Source: JANQPX01 sp965204405
GTDB taxonomy: Bacteria > Pseudomonadota > Alphaproteobacteria > Geminicoccales > Geminicoccaceae
NCBI GenBank assembly: GCA_965204405.1
Contig: CBDBEN010000005.1
Location: forward strand, 1,984,001 to 2,048,000
Reading direction: 5' to 3'
DNA: 64,000 bases
Shown here: positions 1 through 8,658 of the stretch, in pieces
How positions within the stretch are numbered: position 1 is the first letter of the stretch
Layout: each line of letters starts with the position of its first letter
Made by a program: the position numbers and the translations under genes
Notes under the pieces: generated by a model
What the model saw: the letters and a program-made list of their open reading frames with translations, nothing else
Databases searched by the model: none
Told to the model about the DNA's origin: nothing

Positions 1-695
1 GCAGCGTCTTCGAAATCCAAATTGACCTGGTTGGCAGTGCTCAGCACGCGGGCGCGGTAGCGTTTCCAGCTCGAGGTGGTGCTGGCGCGGACGATGCGGG
101 TGCCTGAACTGCCTTCGGCGATGTCCTGTTCCAGGGTTTCGGTGACGACCGAGCCGTCGGTGGTGCGCTCGGAGATCTGGATGTCGGTGATGGCGGTGTA
201 GGTGACATCCTGGACGAAGGAGCCGGCGATGACCTCGGCGGCGGCGCCCACCAGCCCGCCGCCGATCAGGCTGCCGGTGTCCTTGGTTCCGATCCTGGTG
301 CCGGCAACACCCACGGCAGCACCAAACAGCGCCCCGCCGAAGCCGCCGCCGAAGGCTTCTTCGGCGGCCGTCGCCGAGTTCTTGCCGGCTTGGAGGACAT
401 TGGCCTGCAGGAGATATTGGGCATGTTCGGGATTGTCCACCAGCCGGTAACCGCGCTGGCTGATCGCCGCCTTGACCTGGTCCTCGATGGTGAAGTGTTC
501 CTTGTCCGAGGTGTTGCGCACCTGGACGAACACGCTGCGGCTGGCCGGCGGCAACGGATCGAGAAAGATGCTGTCGGACATGCGGGTCTGCACGTCGAGA
601 TTGCGTTTGCTGATCGCGGTGGTGGTTGCGGCACAGGCCGAGACCAGCAGGCAGGCAGCAGTCAGAAAGGCAAGACGAACAGGGAAGTTGAGCAT
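1..695 (-). CDS. TraT-family outer-membrane lipoprotein (3' end beyond window)
   Basis: The reverse strand is open from an ATG at 695 to the window edge. It begins with a lipoprotein signal (MLNFPVRLAFLTAACLL, then the lipobox VSAC), so the mature protein should start at a lipidated Cys near residue 21. The following stretch, with TAISKRNLDVQTRMSDSIFL and later RSVFVQVRNTSDKEHF, ADAM-like glycine-rich and VTYTAITDIQISERT segments, matches the TraT complement-resistance/surface-exclusion lipoproteins of F-like plasmids. A glycine/alanine-rich central part (about residues 115-165) fits the membrane-inserting hydrophobic regions of TraT. Its neighbour is sodB, not transfer genes, so a conjugation role is not supported here; a general outer-membrane role is inferred. 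Stop codon not seen; about 231 codons are present. Confidence 0.85.
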   Translation of the reverse strand, partial: MLNFPVRLAFLTAACLLVSACAATTTAISKRNLDVQTRMSDSIFLDPLPPASRSVFVQVRNTSDKEHFTIEDQVKAAISQRGYRLVDNPEHAQYLLQANVLQAGKNSATAAEEAFGGGFGGALFGAAVGVAGTRIGTKDTGSLIGGGLVGAAAEVIAGSFVQDVTYTAITDIQISERTTDGSVVTETLEQDIAEGSSGTRIVRASTTSSWKRYRARVLSTANQVNLDFEDA

Positions 696-787
696 GCGAT
701 CATCTCCATAAAACCAGGCCGTCCATGAAGACGGCGCTGATGATGAGGTTTGGCATGCCGACGCTGAAGGTTTCCTAGACACAGAAA

Positions 788-814
788 GAGGGGCCGCCAA
801 CAGGCGCGCCCCTC
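788..814 (-). terminator. Probable terminator downstream of sodB
   Basis: GAGGGG and CCCCTC arms, extended by CGCC/GGCG around an AACA loop, form a strong GC hairpin. Read on the minus strand it follows sodB and is trailed by TTTCTGTGTCT, a modest U-rich tail. On the plus strand a better T-run (GTTTTTG) follows, so it could work in both directions. Confidence 0.5.
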
Positions 815-919
815 CTCCGTTTTTGTTCCTTGACGTCACCGTATGGAACCGCGGTGCCGTTATCAGGGATCACGCGCCCCGAAGAGCTGCAAACAAGTCA
901 ACGAGGTCGGCGTACCGAC

Positions 920-1525
920 CTAGGCGATTGCTTTTTGCAGCTCGGCCTCGACCTCATCCCAATTGACCAGGTGGTTCAGGAAGGCCGAGATATATTCCGG
1001 GCGGCGATTTTCGTAATCGACATAATAGGCATGCTCCCAGACGTCGATGCCGAGAATCGGGATCATGCCCTCGACCAGCGGGTTCGAGGCGTTGGGCGAT
1101 TTTGCGACCTTCAGGGTATCGCCGTCGAGTGCCAGCCAGGCCCAGCCGGAGCCGAACTGGGTGACTCCTGCGGTCTTGAACTTTTCCTTGAAGCTTTCGA
1201 AATTACCGAAGGCGTCGTCGATACGCTTCGCCAGCTCGCCGCCAGGCGCGCCGCCGCCGCCCTTTTTCATGATCCGCCAGAAAAGCTGGTGGTTCCAATG
1301 CTGCCCGGCATTGTTGAAGATGCCGGCTTTGGCCGGATCCTTGGACGAGGCCTCGACGATCTCCTCGAGCGAAGCGTCCTTGAGATCGGTGTCCTCGATC
1401 AGGTTGTTGAGGTTGGTGACATAGGTCTGATGGTGCTTGTCATGATGCAGATGCAGCGTGGTCGACGACATGTAGGGTTCCAGCGCATCGTAGCTATAGG
1501 GTAGATCGGGCAACTCGAAAGCCAT
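920..1525 (-). CDS. sodB: Superoxide dismutase [Fe]
   Basis: 201 residues, full length for the Fe/Mn superoxide dismutase family, which turns superoxide into oxygen and hydrogen peroxide in the cytoplasm. The N-terminal helical hairpin carries metal ligand H27 (in TLHLHHDKHHQTY), H79 follows in NNAGQHWNHQLFW, and the C-terminal signature DVWEHAYY supplies D161 and H165. Gln at position 75 in the N-terminal half is the usual mark of the iron enzyme; manganese enzymes normally have Gly there. No signal peptide. The ATG at 1525 has a GAGG Shine-Dalgarno a few bases upstream. Transcribed alone, away from the cyclase gene on the other side. Confidence 0.95.
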   Translation of the reverse strand: MAFELPDLPYSYDALEPYMSSTTLHLHHDKHHQTYVTNLNNLIEDTDLKDASLEEIVEASSKDPAKAGIFNNAGQHWNHQLFWRIMKKGGGGAPGGELAKRIDDAFGNFESFKEKFKTAGVTQFGSGWAWLALDGDTLKVAKSPNASNPLVEGMIPILGIDVWEHAYYVDYENRRPEYISAFLNHLVNWDEVEAELQKAIA

Positions 1526-1885
1526 GGTGTCCTCACTCTTCAGAAATGTGATCCCTGCGACGTGATATCACGGTAAATAATCGATCATCGGGAGAAAGCA
1601 AAGCCTGGTGACGCTACTGATGACGATCTGTCTCGGGGATTTAGCGGCGATCCTATCATTGAAGTAGAGGGGGCTGCACCATCGTCATCGCTGGGTTGAT
1701 TTTCGGCACAAGTAGGTGGATATCCTCCTGGGGTGTTCGGTTCAGGGTTGAATGATGCCATGCGTCCCTGAAAGCTGCCTGCCTGATAACGGCTTGTCTG
1801 ATCTGCCCAGCGGTGATGTGAAACGGTGTGACGGCGATATGATGTCGATCTATGCAACAATGCCGGCGGTCAGTGAGGAGGAGAC
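1526..1885. other. Divergent intergenic region between sodB and the cyclase gene
   Basis: No convincing gene is seen. A 91-codon minus-strand frame (1585-1860) has no family resemblance or ribosome site. The region must hold both promoters; an AGGAG motif just before 1886 serves the cyclase. Confidence 0.5.
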
Positions 1886-3322
1886 ATGTTGATGAGTGCC
1901 GGGATGGCGGCGGACGATCAAAAGCCCAGGTCGCTGACCCTCCGCGTCAGGAACCTGCTGCTGGGAGCACCTTTGCCCGAAAAGGTGCCCGAGAGGGTCG
2001 TCAAGGCGATCCAGAAAGAGCAGGACCAGAGCGAAATACTGGTCAGCTTCATCCAGCTCATCGCCATCGGCAGTTTTGGCGTGCTCTACGCCTTGTCGCC
2101 CAAAGCGTTCGGTGCGGACGCTGCTTTCGAGCCTGTACCGATTACGCTTGCAGTCTACATGGCTTTTACGCTGGTGCGCTTATGGCTGGCGCTGCAGCGG
2201 CGGTTGCCCCGATGGTTCATCGCCATGTCGATCCTTGTCGATATTGCCGTCCTCATGGTCACGATCTGGAGCTTTCACCTGCAATATGAGGCGCCGCCAG
2301 CTCTGTATCTGAAGGCCGCCACCTTAATGTATGTCTTTATTCTTATCGCACTTAGGACCTTGCGGTTCGAACCCGTGATGGTGATTTTGACGGGTGTTGC
2401 GGCCGGAGCAGGCTGGCTGATCCTGGTGGCCTATGCCGTCAATCACGAGCAGACATGCGGCTCGATGGAGCTGATGGAGGCACTCGCCGGGGCCGACAGC
2501 TGCGGGTTCACCCATATGTTTTCGGAATATACGACATCTTACAAAATTCTTCTGGGGGCGGAGGTCGACAAGATCGCCTCGATTTTCATGGTAACCATGA
2601 TCTTGGCGATCGCTCTCGTACGAGCCCGCAAGCTGCTGATCCGGGCCGCTGCCGACCATCAGGCTGCAGCCGACCTTTCGCGCTTCTTCGCGCCTGAAAT
2701 TGCAGGCCGGATTCGTGATACCGAAGTTGAGATCGAGCCGGGCGATGCAGAGCTTCGGGATGCGGCGATCATCATGACCGACCTTCGGGGCTTCACGCCG
2801 CTGACCGAGCAATTGCCGCCAAGGGAGGTGATGGCGCTGCTGTCCGATTATCAAAGCCGGGTGGTTGCGGCGATCTCGGCCGAAGGCGGCAGCGTCGACA
2901 AATTCATGGGCGATGGCATTCTCGCAAGCTTCGGTGCCGCATCGCCCAGCGACAGCCCGGCCGCCCAGGCCCTTCGGGCGGCGGACCGGATTCTGGAAGT
3001 GACCCGCGTCTGGCAGCGGGGGCGCGAGGTGACGGGCTTGCCGGCACCTGCCGTCGGGCTTGCGCTCACCACGGGCAAGGTGATGTTCGGTGCTATCGGT
3101 GATGCCAACAGGCTTGAATACACGGTGATCGGAGATCCGGTGAATCTGGTGGCGAAATTGGAAAAGCATACCAAGCAGGAAAAGGTGAGGGCGCTTTGCC
3201 CGGTGTCAGCCTATCAGGAGGCCGAGCAGCAGGGCTATCGGTCCGAGGAAACACGGGAGCAGCGTCTTGCGCGAGCAGTCGAAGGGGTGCAGGCGCCGGT
3301 CGATCTTATGGTGCTGGCCTGA
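1886..3322 (+). CDS. Membrane class III adenylate/guanylate cyclase
   Basis: 478 residues. The N-terminal half (about 50-255) has six or so hydrophobic segments, making a membrane sensor module; a short coiled linker (RKLLIRAAADHQAAADLSRFF) leads to a C-terminal class III cyclase catalytic domain (about 290-440). The domain has the first metal Asp in IIMTDLRGFTPL, the purine-contacting Lys and second metal Asp in DKFMGDGILASFG, and YTVIGDPVNLVAKLE. In most relatives the last motif ends NxxxR, the Arg stabilising the transition state; here it is Lys, which may lower or alter activity. Likely makes cAMP from ATP at the inner membrane; the substrate is inferred. A strong GAGGAG site sets the ATG at 1886; a second ATG two codons later is possible. 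Confidence 0.88.
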   Translation: MLMSAGMAADDQKPRSLTLRVRNLLLGAPLPEKVPERVVKAIQKEQDQSEILVSFIQLIAIGSFGVLYALSPKAFGADAAFEPVPITLAVYMAFTLVRLWLALQRRLPRWFIAMSILVDIAVLMVTIWSFHLQYEAPPALYLKAATLMYVFILIALRTLRFEPVMVILTGVAAGAGWLILVAYAVNHEQTCGSMELMEALAGADSCGFTHMFSEYTTSYKILLGAEVDKIASIFMVTMILAIALVRARKLLIRAAADHQAAADLSRFFAPEIAGRIRDTEVEIEPGDAELRDAAIIMTDLRGFTPLTEQLPPREVMALLSDYQSRVVAAISAEGGSVDKFMGDGILASFGAASPSDSPAAQALRAADRILEVTRVWQRGREVTGLPAPAVGLALTTGKVMFGAIGDANRLEYTVIGDPVNLVAKLEKHTKQEKVRALCPVSAYQEAEQQGYRSEETREQRLARAVEGVQAPVDLMVLA

Positions 3323-3369
3323 GCAGGGGCGGATCATGCATTGCCGATATACGTGAAGCTCATCAACCG

Positions 3370-4164
3370 ATGACCGGAACGACGGTGTCTGGGTTGTCGG
3401 CACTTGGTTCGGATCTGCGACATCACGACCCCGATCGCTATCTCGCCACGCTTTTTGCGCCTGCCGATCGTCGCGAGGCGCTGTTCGCGCTCTATGCCTT
3501 CGATCATGAAATCGCCAAGGTCAAACGCCTGACGCGCGAGCCGATGGCCGGCCTCATACGCCTGCAATGGTGGCGAGATGCGCTTGCCGGCATCGGACAA
3601 GGCGATGTCTTGGCCCATCCGGTCGTGCAAGGCTTGGAACCGGCGATCAGGAGCCAAGGCCTCGACCGCACGCTCCTGGAGGCCGCGATCTTGGCACGCG
3701 AGCGGGAAATCGAGGAGCCTCCGCCGAAAGAGATGGCGGATTTCGAGTGCCATGTCGCATCGACTAATGGCGGCATCGTCAAGGCGGCCGTTCTTCTGTT
3801 AGGGGCGAACGATCCTGGCATCTTGACAGCTGCCGATCGGTTGGGCGGCTGCCTCGGCTTGCTGGAAAGGCTGCGCTCTTTCGGTTCTGAACGGGACGGA
3901 TCACAGCCTTGGCTGCCGGAAGCCCTACTACGTGAGCATGGCCGAAGCGAAAGCCTCCGTGAAGCGCTCGCTGTGCGTGCTAAAAGCCATCTCGACGAGG
4001 CACGAAAAGAACGTTCCTCGATCTCCCGAAACCTACTGCCGGCCTTTTTTCCGGGAACGCTCGCTGCGGTGCATCTCTCCAATGTAGAACGGCCTCAACA
4101 GAGCCCAGCCGCTGCCGCCGCACCTTTCCGGCTCCTCTGGCACTGGCTCCGCTGCAGTTTCTAG
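3370..4164 (+). CDS. Squalene/phytoene synthase-family protein
   Basis: 264 residues from the ATG at 3370; the frame is open further upstream but overlaps the cyclase. The motif YAFDHEIAKVKRLTREPMAG followed by LIRLQWWRDAL is typical of the trans-isoprenyl synthase fold (squalene/phytoene synthase family). The aspartate-rich motif is reduced to DHEIA and a clear second Asp-rich motif is lacking, so it looks closer to the NDUFAF6-like branch linked to respiratory complex I assembly than to a working carotenoid or hopanoid synthase. No other terpenoid gene is nearby. Only 47 bases separate it from the cyclase stop, so they may be co-transcribed. Confidence 0.7.
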   Translation: MTGTTVSGLSALGSDLRHHDPDRYLATLFAPADRREALFALYAFDHEIAKVKRLTREPMAGLIRLQWWRDALAGIGQGDVLAHPVVQGLEPAIRSQGLDRTLLEAAILAREREIEEPPPKEMADFECHVASTNGGIVKAAVLLLGANDPGILTAADRLGGCLGLLERLRSFGSERDGSQPWLPEALLREHGRSESLREALAVRAKSHLDEARKERSSISRNLLPAFFPGTLAAVHLSNVERPQQSPAAAAAPFRLLWHWLRCSF

Positions 4165-4204
4165 TGTTCCGATCGCGAAGTTCGTTTGATTGTCCACCAC
4201 AGAC

Positions 4205-4395
4205 TCTGCTGTTGGAACAATCGCTCTTCATCTTTTCTTCATGATTGAGCGTCAGAATGGCTTTCTGGTCCATGAGATCCTGGGAATCCGAGCCTCGCCC
4301 CCTCTTCCCGGCGGGCGGACGGATTCCCAGGATCTCATGGACCAGAAAGCCAGTTTTGCCCCGGTCGGGTCAGAAAAAGGTTAAGCCGGTGAGAT
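4205..4395. repeat. Dispersed palindromic element A, copy 1
   Basis: Two perfect 32-base arms (4259-4290 and 4320-4351; the outer part reads GGCTTTCTGGTCCATGAG) surround a 29-base loop. The flanks also match the copy at 32820-33005: both begin with a TTCATC-rich stretch and end with a GAGATCGAACGA block after GGTTAAGC. The copy sits between convergent genes and is followed by element B. A transcript could fold into a very long hairpin and act as a terminator in both directions. Confidence 0.85.
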
Positions 4396-4470
4396 CGAAC
4401 GAACTTTGCGGCCAGCGCCTAGGTGTTCAGCCCCATGATGAGGTAGCATCACATCCTGGGACTGAATAGC

Positions 4471-4580
4471 TGGTGCGTTTCCGGTTGAGGTTTACGCAGT
4501 GCCATCCCTCTCCCCCGCTCAACCATCCAATATGGTCGGGATCCTGCGGGTGGTAGGGAGTGGGAGCGGGATGGGCATGA
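4471..4580. repeat. Dispersed GC-rich palindrome B, copy 1
   Basis: It begins with a GTTTCCGGTTGAGGTTT leader, then CCCTCTCCCCCGCTCAACCA, a conserved loop around ATGGTCGGGATCCTGCGGG, and an imperfect returning arm rich in GGGAG. Other copies lie near 17050, 26165, 33060 and 48817. It sits between convergent genes. The interval from 4165 to 4662 holds only elements A and B and no gene. Confidence 0.85.
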
Positions 4581-4662
4581 CTTCATAAGATCGAAAAACG
4601 CAAAAGCCAAAGCCAGTTAAAGGGAGGGAGGCTAGCAGGTGCTGCCAGCCGCGGCTCGCGGC

Positions 4663-5730
4663 CTAGAAGGTTGGGTCGAGGCGGAGATATTGGTAGCGGT
4701 CGCCGGTTTTGACGATGGTGGAGGCAGCGGTGCGGCCGCGGACGACATCAAGCGGGACCTCGATACCGGCTTCACCTCGCTGCCAAAGCGTGCGGTAGAA
4801 GTCGGCAAGGCTGTTCACGACCTCCCCGTCGATGCCGAGGATCAGGTCGTCGACGCTCATGCCTGCGTCCTGGCCGGGACCATCGGGGGCAACACGGGTG
4901 ACGAAGATGCGGCCCCGATGCTCCTCGAGAAACAGACCGAGCCAGGGATGAGGCTGGTCGGCGCGCCGTCCTTGGGCGAGGAGGTCATCCATGATCGGCT
5001 TTAAGAGATCGATGGGCACGAACATATTGCCGGCCCTCGATGTTCGTCTGGAGGCATTGCCGCCGACGATGAGCGAGCCGATGCCGACCAATTGGCCTTG
5101 GCGATCGATCAGCGCGGCGCCGCCAAACTCGGCATGGGCCGGTGCGGTGAACAATGCCTCATCCAGGAGATATTCCCAATAGCCGGCAAAGGGTCGGCGA
5201 TCCACTAGGTAGACACCTTTAGCATCCAGCCTTCCGATACGGCTGGCGACCAGAAGCTGCTCCATCATGCCGATACCGCCGGCGTTGCCGAGCGCCATGG
5301 GCTCGACATCGATGGGCGTGTTGGTTCGGATCAGGCCGAAGCCGGTCTCATGATCGTAGGCGACGATCGTCGCCGGCATCGATCCGCCGTCAGGTCCTCG
5401 CACCGAGACCTCGATCGCTTCGAGAATGACATAACCGATCGTGAGAACCAGGCCCTGGTCGTCGATCACAACACCGGTGCCGGTCCGATGGCTGCCTAGC
5501 CCCGCTGCCGTGCGTGCATTGGAAGGCACGATCGAGTCGACCTGCACGATGGCAGCCAGGCGCTCCTTGGCCGCAGGAGCGGCATTTGCACGTTGACTGA
5601 GGAGGCCGATCGTCAAAAGGCAGATCACCGCCATCATCAGCCATAGACCAAGAGTGGCAGCATGATCTCCAAGCGGCTTCATTGAGCCTGCCTGGCGCGA
5701 AGAGTTGCTTGAATATTGCCTGTTCATCAT
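4663..5730 (-). CDS. HtrA/DegP-like PDZ protein, catalytic triad lost (pseudoprotease)
   Basis: About 355 residues: an N-terminal membrane segment (about 29-47, ending ANA-AP, either cleaved or an anchor), an S1C trypsin-like domain (about 60-250) and one PDZ domain (about 262-345, VAPDGPGQDAGMSVDDLILGI). Aligned by eye with HtrA proteases, the His of the TNNHV motif is Tyr (LTIGYVI), the Asp of TDLA is Gly (TGFGLI), and the Ser of GNSGG is Phe (HAEFGGAAL). The fold-defining GG and the IGIxT-like strand remain, so the protein is probably folded but not proteolytic. A periplasmic scaffold, chaperone or peptide-binding role is inferred. ATGs at 5730/5727 are the best starts; an internal ATG at 5682 is possible. 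Confidence 0.82.
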   Translation of the reverse strand: MMNRQYSSNSSRQAGSMKPLGDHAATLGLWLMMAVICLLTIGLLSQRANAAPAAKERLAAIVQVDSIVPSNARTAAGLGSHRTGTGVVIDDQGLVLTIGYVILEAIEVSVRGPDGGSMPATIVAYDHETGFGLIRTNTPIDVEPMALGNAGGIGMMEQLLVASRIGRLDAKGVYLVDRRPFAGYWEYLLDEALFTAPAHAEFGGAALIDRQGQLVGIGSLIVGGNASRRTSRAGNMFVPIDLLKPIMDDLLAQGRRADQPHPWLGLFLEEHRGRIFVTRVAPDGPGQDAGMSVDDLILGIDGEVVNSLADFYRTLWQRGEAGIEVPLDVVRGRTAASTIVKTGDRYQYLRLDPTF

Positions 5731-6021
5731 GATCACTCACATATTTGACGCAATGATCATTAAGTCGATATGGTTTGAATCTGTGCTGATGTCCAGAACG
5801 ATAATTCAACGTTGATTGGGTGTTTTCATGATAAATATTTCTATTCAATGATTATTATATGGTTTTTTCAAATTTATGCTGTGAAGAATTTATGAGTATT
5901 ATTACGAGCAGGAACGGTCGGTGGTGATATCGGTGTCGTTCAGGCAAAAAACATTCTATCGTCGAGCCGTCGACTTCTTTATAGAGTCAATCAAGCGCTC
6001 CATTTCCACCACGAGTACCTC

Positions 6022-7188
6022 ATGTCCAAGGATCTCACCTGCCAGGAACTGCTCTCGCGTCTCGTAGGCTTCGATACCACAAGCCGGAACTCCAATCTGG
6101 GCCTGATCGATTTCATTCGCGACTTCCTGGATCGCCATGGCGTGACATCGGAGCTGATTGCCAATGAAGAGGGGACCAAAGCCAATCTATTCGCGTCGAT
6201 CGGTCCGTTAGATCTGCCTGGGCTGGTTTTGTCCGGCCATACCGACGTCGTGCCGGTTGATGGCCAGGATTGGTCTTCGGATCCCTTCGCGCTGACGTCG
6301 CTGGATGGTTGTCTCTACGGCCGCGGCGCTTCCGACATGAAGGGGTTCATTGCCGCGGTTCTGGCCCTCGTGCCCGAGATCAAAGCCATGAATCTCGATC
6401 GTCCGATCCACCTTGCCTTCAGCTATGACGAGGAGGTGGGCTGCAAGGGGGTTCCACATCTGCTGGACCGCTTGGTGGCACGGTTGCCGGTTCTTCCAAA
6501 AGCATGCGTCGTGGGTGAGCCGACGGGCATGAAGGTCGCCAACGGCCACAAGGGGAAAGCCGGCTACCGTTGCACGGTGACCGGCCGGGCCAGCCATTCC
6601 GCCCTCAATCACCTAGGTGTGAATGCGGTTGAGATGGCTGCAGAGATCGTTGCCAAGCTTCGAGAGATGAATATCGATTTCAGCATGAACGGCCCGTTCG
6701 CCGACGGTTTCGAACCGCCCCATTGCACGGTGACCACAGGGGTGATGTCCGGCGGAACCGCGCTGAATATCGTGCCGTCATCCTGCCGCTTCGAGTTCGA
6801 ATTCAGGCTGCTTCCGGGACAAGAGGCAAAGGCCTTGCTGGCCGGCATTCAAGATTTTGCCAGCAAGACCTTGTTGCCTGGCATGCGTTCGATCGCGCCG
6901 GAGGCGGCCATTGAATGGCAAGAGCTGATGAGCTATCCAGCTCTCGGTAGTGACCATTGTCCGGATATCGAACGGATTGCCTGCACGCTAACGGCAACCA
7001 CCGTGCCGGTGAAACTGGCCTTCGGTACCGAAGCAGGTCATTTCGCGAAGCGGGGCATACCCAGTGTGGTGTGCGGCCCCGGCTATATTGATGTTGCCCA
7101 CAAGCCTGATGAATATGTCGAGATCAGCCAGCTCAATGAGTGTACGACGTTTCTGCGAAGTCTGGTCAGCCAAGCCGCCGATGGCTGA
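6022..7188 (+). CDS. argE: Acetylornithine deacetylase (M20 family)
   Basis: 388 residues, the usual length of ArgE. It removes the acetyl group from N2-acetylornithine to give ornithine, using two metal ions. Visible motifs: SGHTDVVPVDGQDW (metal ligand H73, with D75), GRGASDMKGF (bridging D105), SYDEEVGCKG (general base E137 and ligand E138) and GPGYIDVAHKPDEYV near the C-terminus (metal ligand His). The dimerisation insert follows NGHKGKAGYRCTVTGRASHS. First gene of a three-gene operon with a deacylase (9-base gap) and a GNAT acetyltransferase. That context would also suit a related N-acyl amino acid substrate, so the exact substrate is not certain. Confidence 0.88.
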   Translation: MSKDLTCQELLSRLVGFDTTSRNSNLGLIDFIRDFLDRHGVTSELIANEEGTKANLFASIGPLDLPGLVLSGHTDVVPVDGQDWSSDPFALTSLDGCLYGRGASDMKGFIAAVLALVPEIKAMNLDRPIHLAFSYDEEVGCKGVPHLLDRLVARLPVLPKACVVGEPTGMKVANGHKGKAGYRCTVTGRASHSALNHLGVNAVEMAAEIVAKLREMNIDFSMNGPFADGFEPPHCTVTTGVMSGGTALNIVPSSCRFEFEFRLLPGQEAKALLAGIQDFASKTLLPGMRSIAPEAAIEWQELMSYPALGSDHCPDIERIACTLTATTVPVKLAFGTEAGHFAKRGIPSVVCGPGYIDVAHKPDEYVEISQLNECTTFLRSLVSQAADG

Positions 7189-7197
7189 TCTTTCCCT

Positions 7198-8148
7198 ATG
7201 ACCGGCATGCCAATTGAGATTGCGGTGCCCGATCTTGAGCCCTACCGGAACGGCACGGACGGCATACCCTATGTCATCGGTACGGATAGCGGAAAACCTG
7301 GCCCCCATGCGGTCATTACCGCCCTGGTGCATGGCAATGAGCTTTCGGGGGCATGGGCGCTGATTGCCTTGCTCGAGCAGAATATCCAACCGAAGCGCGG
7401 ACGGCTGTCGCTCGCCTTCGTCAATGTTCAAGCCATGCAGCATTTCAACCCGCGGCAGCCCAAAGCATCGCGCTACCTCGATCATGATTTCAATCGCCTT
7501 TGGGATCGGGAGCGCTTGGATAGCCGGGAGCGCTCGCGGGAGCTGGATCGGGCGCGTGAGATCCGTCCCCTGATCGAGAATGCCGATTGGCTTCTCGACC
7601 TCCATTCGATGCAGCATGCTGCCGAGCCGCTCCTGCTTTCAGGTGTAGCCAGGAAAGGCCAGCATCTTGCGCTCGCCATGGGCTATCCACGCCTGATCGT
7701 TGCGGATGCAGGTCACGTCAATGGCGCCCGTATGCGCGATTTCGGCGTGTTTGCCGACGCCGTTCGTCCCGAAACGGCGATGCTGGTGGAATGTGGCCAG
7801 CATTGGGCAAAATCGAGCATCGAAATCGCGATTACCAGCTGCCGGCAGTTTCTGGCTGCGATCGACATGGTGGAAGGGCCGCATCTCGATCGCCTCGGGC
7901 GAGGCCCTAAGCCGGTGCCGCAGCAGGTGATCGAGGTAACCGATACGATGATCGTCAGGAAAGGTCCGTTTCGGTTTTCCCGGGCAGTCAAGGGGCTGGA
8001 CGTTATTTCCAAGGCCGGAACGATCATCGCCTATGACGGTGACCTGCCGGTGGCAACCCCCTATGATGATTGCGTTTTGATCATGCCGTCTCAGCGATTG
8101 AGCCGCGGTCTGACCGCGGTTCGTCTGGGACGATTTGTCGATGGATGA
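7198..8148 (+). CDS. Succinylglutamate desuccinylase/aspartoacylase-family deacylase
   Basis: 316 residues, a zinc-dependent M14-like amidohydrolase of the AstE/AspA family. The zinc motif is ALVHGNELSG (H45, E48), the third ligand His is in LLDLHSMQH, and MLVECGQHW holds the likely catalytic Glu. These enzymes remove acyl groups from N-acyl amino acids. No arginine succinyltransferase pathway genes (astA-D) are nearby, so true AstE is unlikely. It follows argE by 9 bases and is followed 6 bases later by a GNAT gene, suggesting one transcript dealing with N-acylated amino acids. Confidence 0.82.
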   Translation: MTGMPIEIAVPDLEPYRNGTDGIPYVIGTDSGKPGPHAVITALVHGNELSGAWALIALLEQNIQPKRGRLSLAFVNVQAMQHFNPRQPKASRYLDHDFNRLWDRERLDSRERSRELDRAREIRPLIENADWLLDLHSMQHAAEPLLLSGVARKGQHLALAMGYPRLIVADAGHVNGARMRDFGVFADAVRPETAMLVECGQHWAKSSIEIAITSCRQFLAAIDMVEGPHLDRLGRGPKPVPQQVIEVTDTMIVRKGPFRFSRAVKGLDVISKAGTIIAYDGDLPVATPYDDCVLIMPSQRLSRGLTAVRLGRFVDG

Positions 8149-8154
8149 CATGTC

Positions 8155-8625
8155 ATGCTGACGATTAGGCAGGGACAGCCGGAGGATGCGCCGTCGCTGG
8201 CTCGAATGATCAATGATTTCAATGTAGAGGAGGGCAGTCCCGGCCGCATCAATGAAACCTGTGTCGCCGATCTCTGCCTTGGCGCCAAAACGAACTACGA
8301 GGCGCTCGTTGCCGAGGATGATCATGTCCTGGTTGGCTATGCTCTTTTGATGCGCTTTTTCGACACGGAGCCTTGCGCCTGGTGTCTCTATATGCAGGAT
8401 CTCTTCGTTGTCCCCGAAAGGCGAAGCCAGGGTGTTGGCCGCAAGCTGATTGCCAGGGTTGCCAAGATCACGATCGATCAGGGTCACCCGGAGCTTTTCT
8501 GGCAGGTACGCGATCATAACCAGCGCGGTCGCCGGTTCTATGCAGCCATCGGCGGTGAGGAGCAGACGCCCGTCACCGTGGTCCTCAAGGGTGATGCCCT
8601 CATCGCCTTAGCAAAGGAAGCCTGA
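8155..8625 (+). CDS. GNAT-family N-acetyltransferase
   Basis: 156 residues. The acetyl-CoA pyrophosphate loop is seen as LFVVPERRSQGVGRKLIARVAK, followed by WQVRDHNQRGRRFYAAIG, the typical C-terminal GNAT motif. Last gene of the argE operon, 6 bases after the deacylase. The substrate may be an amino acid or amine handled by that operon, but nothing in the sequence fixes it. Confidence 0.85.
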   Translation: MLTIRQGQPEDAPSLARMINDFNVEEGSPGRINETCVADLCLGAKTNYEALVAEDDHVLVGYALLMRFFDTEPCAWCLYMQDLFVVPERRSQGVGRKLIARVAKITIDQGHPELFWQVRDHNQRGRRFYAAIGGEEQTPVTVVLKGDALIALAKEA

Positions 8626-8658
8626 GAGCCATCCAGCTGCTTTCTAGGCCTAAAGAAG

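Noticed and set aside
266..728. Several open frames at the left end of the window
   Set aside because: They overlap the TraT-like frame, which has a lipoprotein signal and family motifs but no stop inside the window.
1585..1860. 91-codon minus-strand frame between sodB and the cyclase
   Set aside because: No ribosome site, no signal and no family resemblance.
2324..3169. 281-codon minus-strand frame over the cyclase gene
   Set aside because: The cyclase motifs are on the plus strand; the antisense translation is low in complexity and unlike any family.
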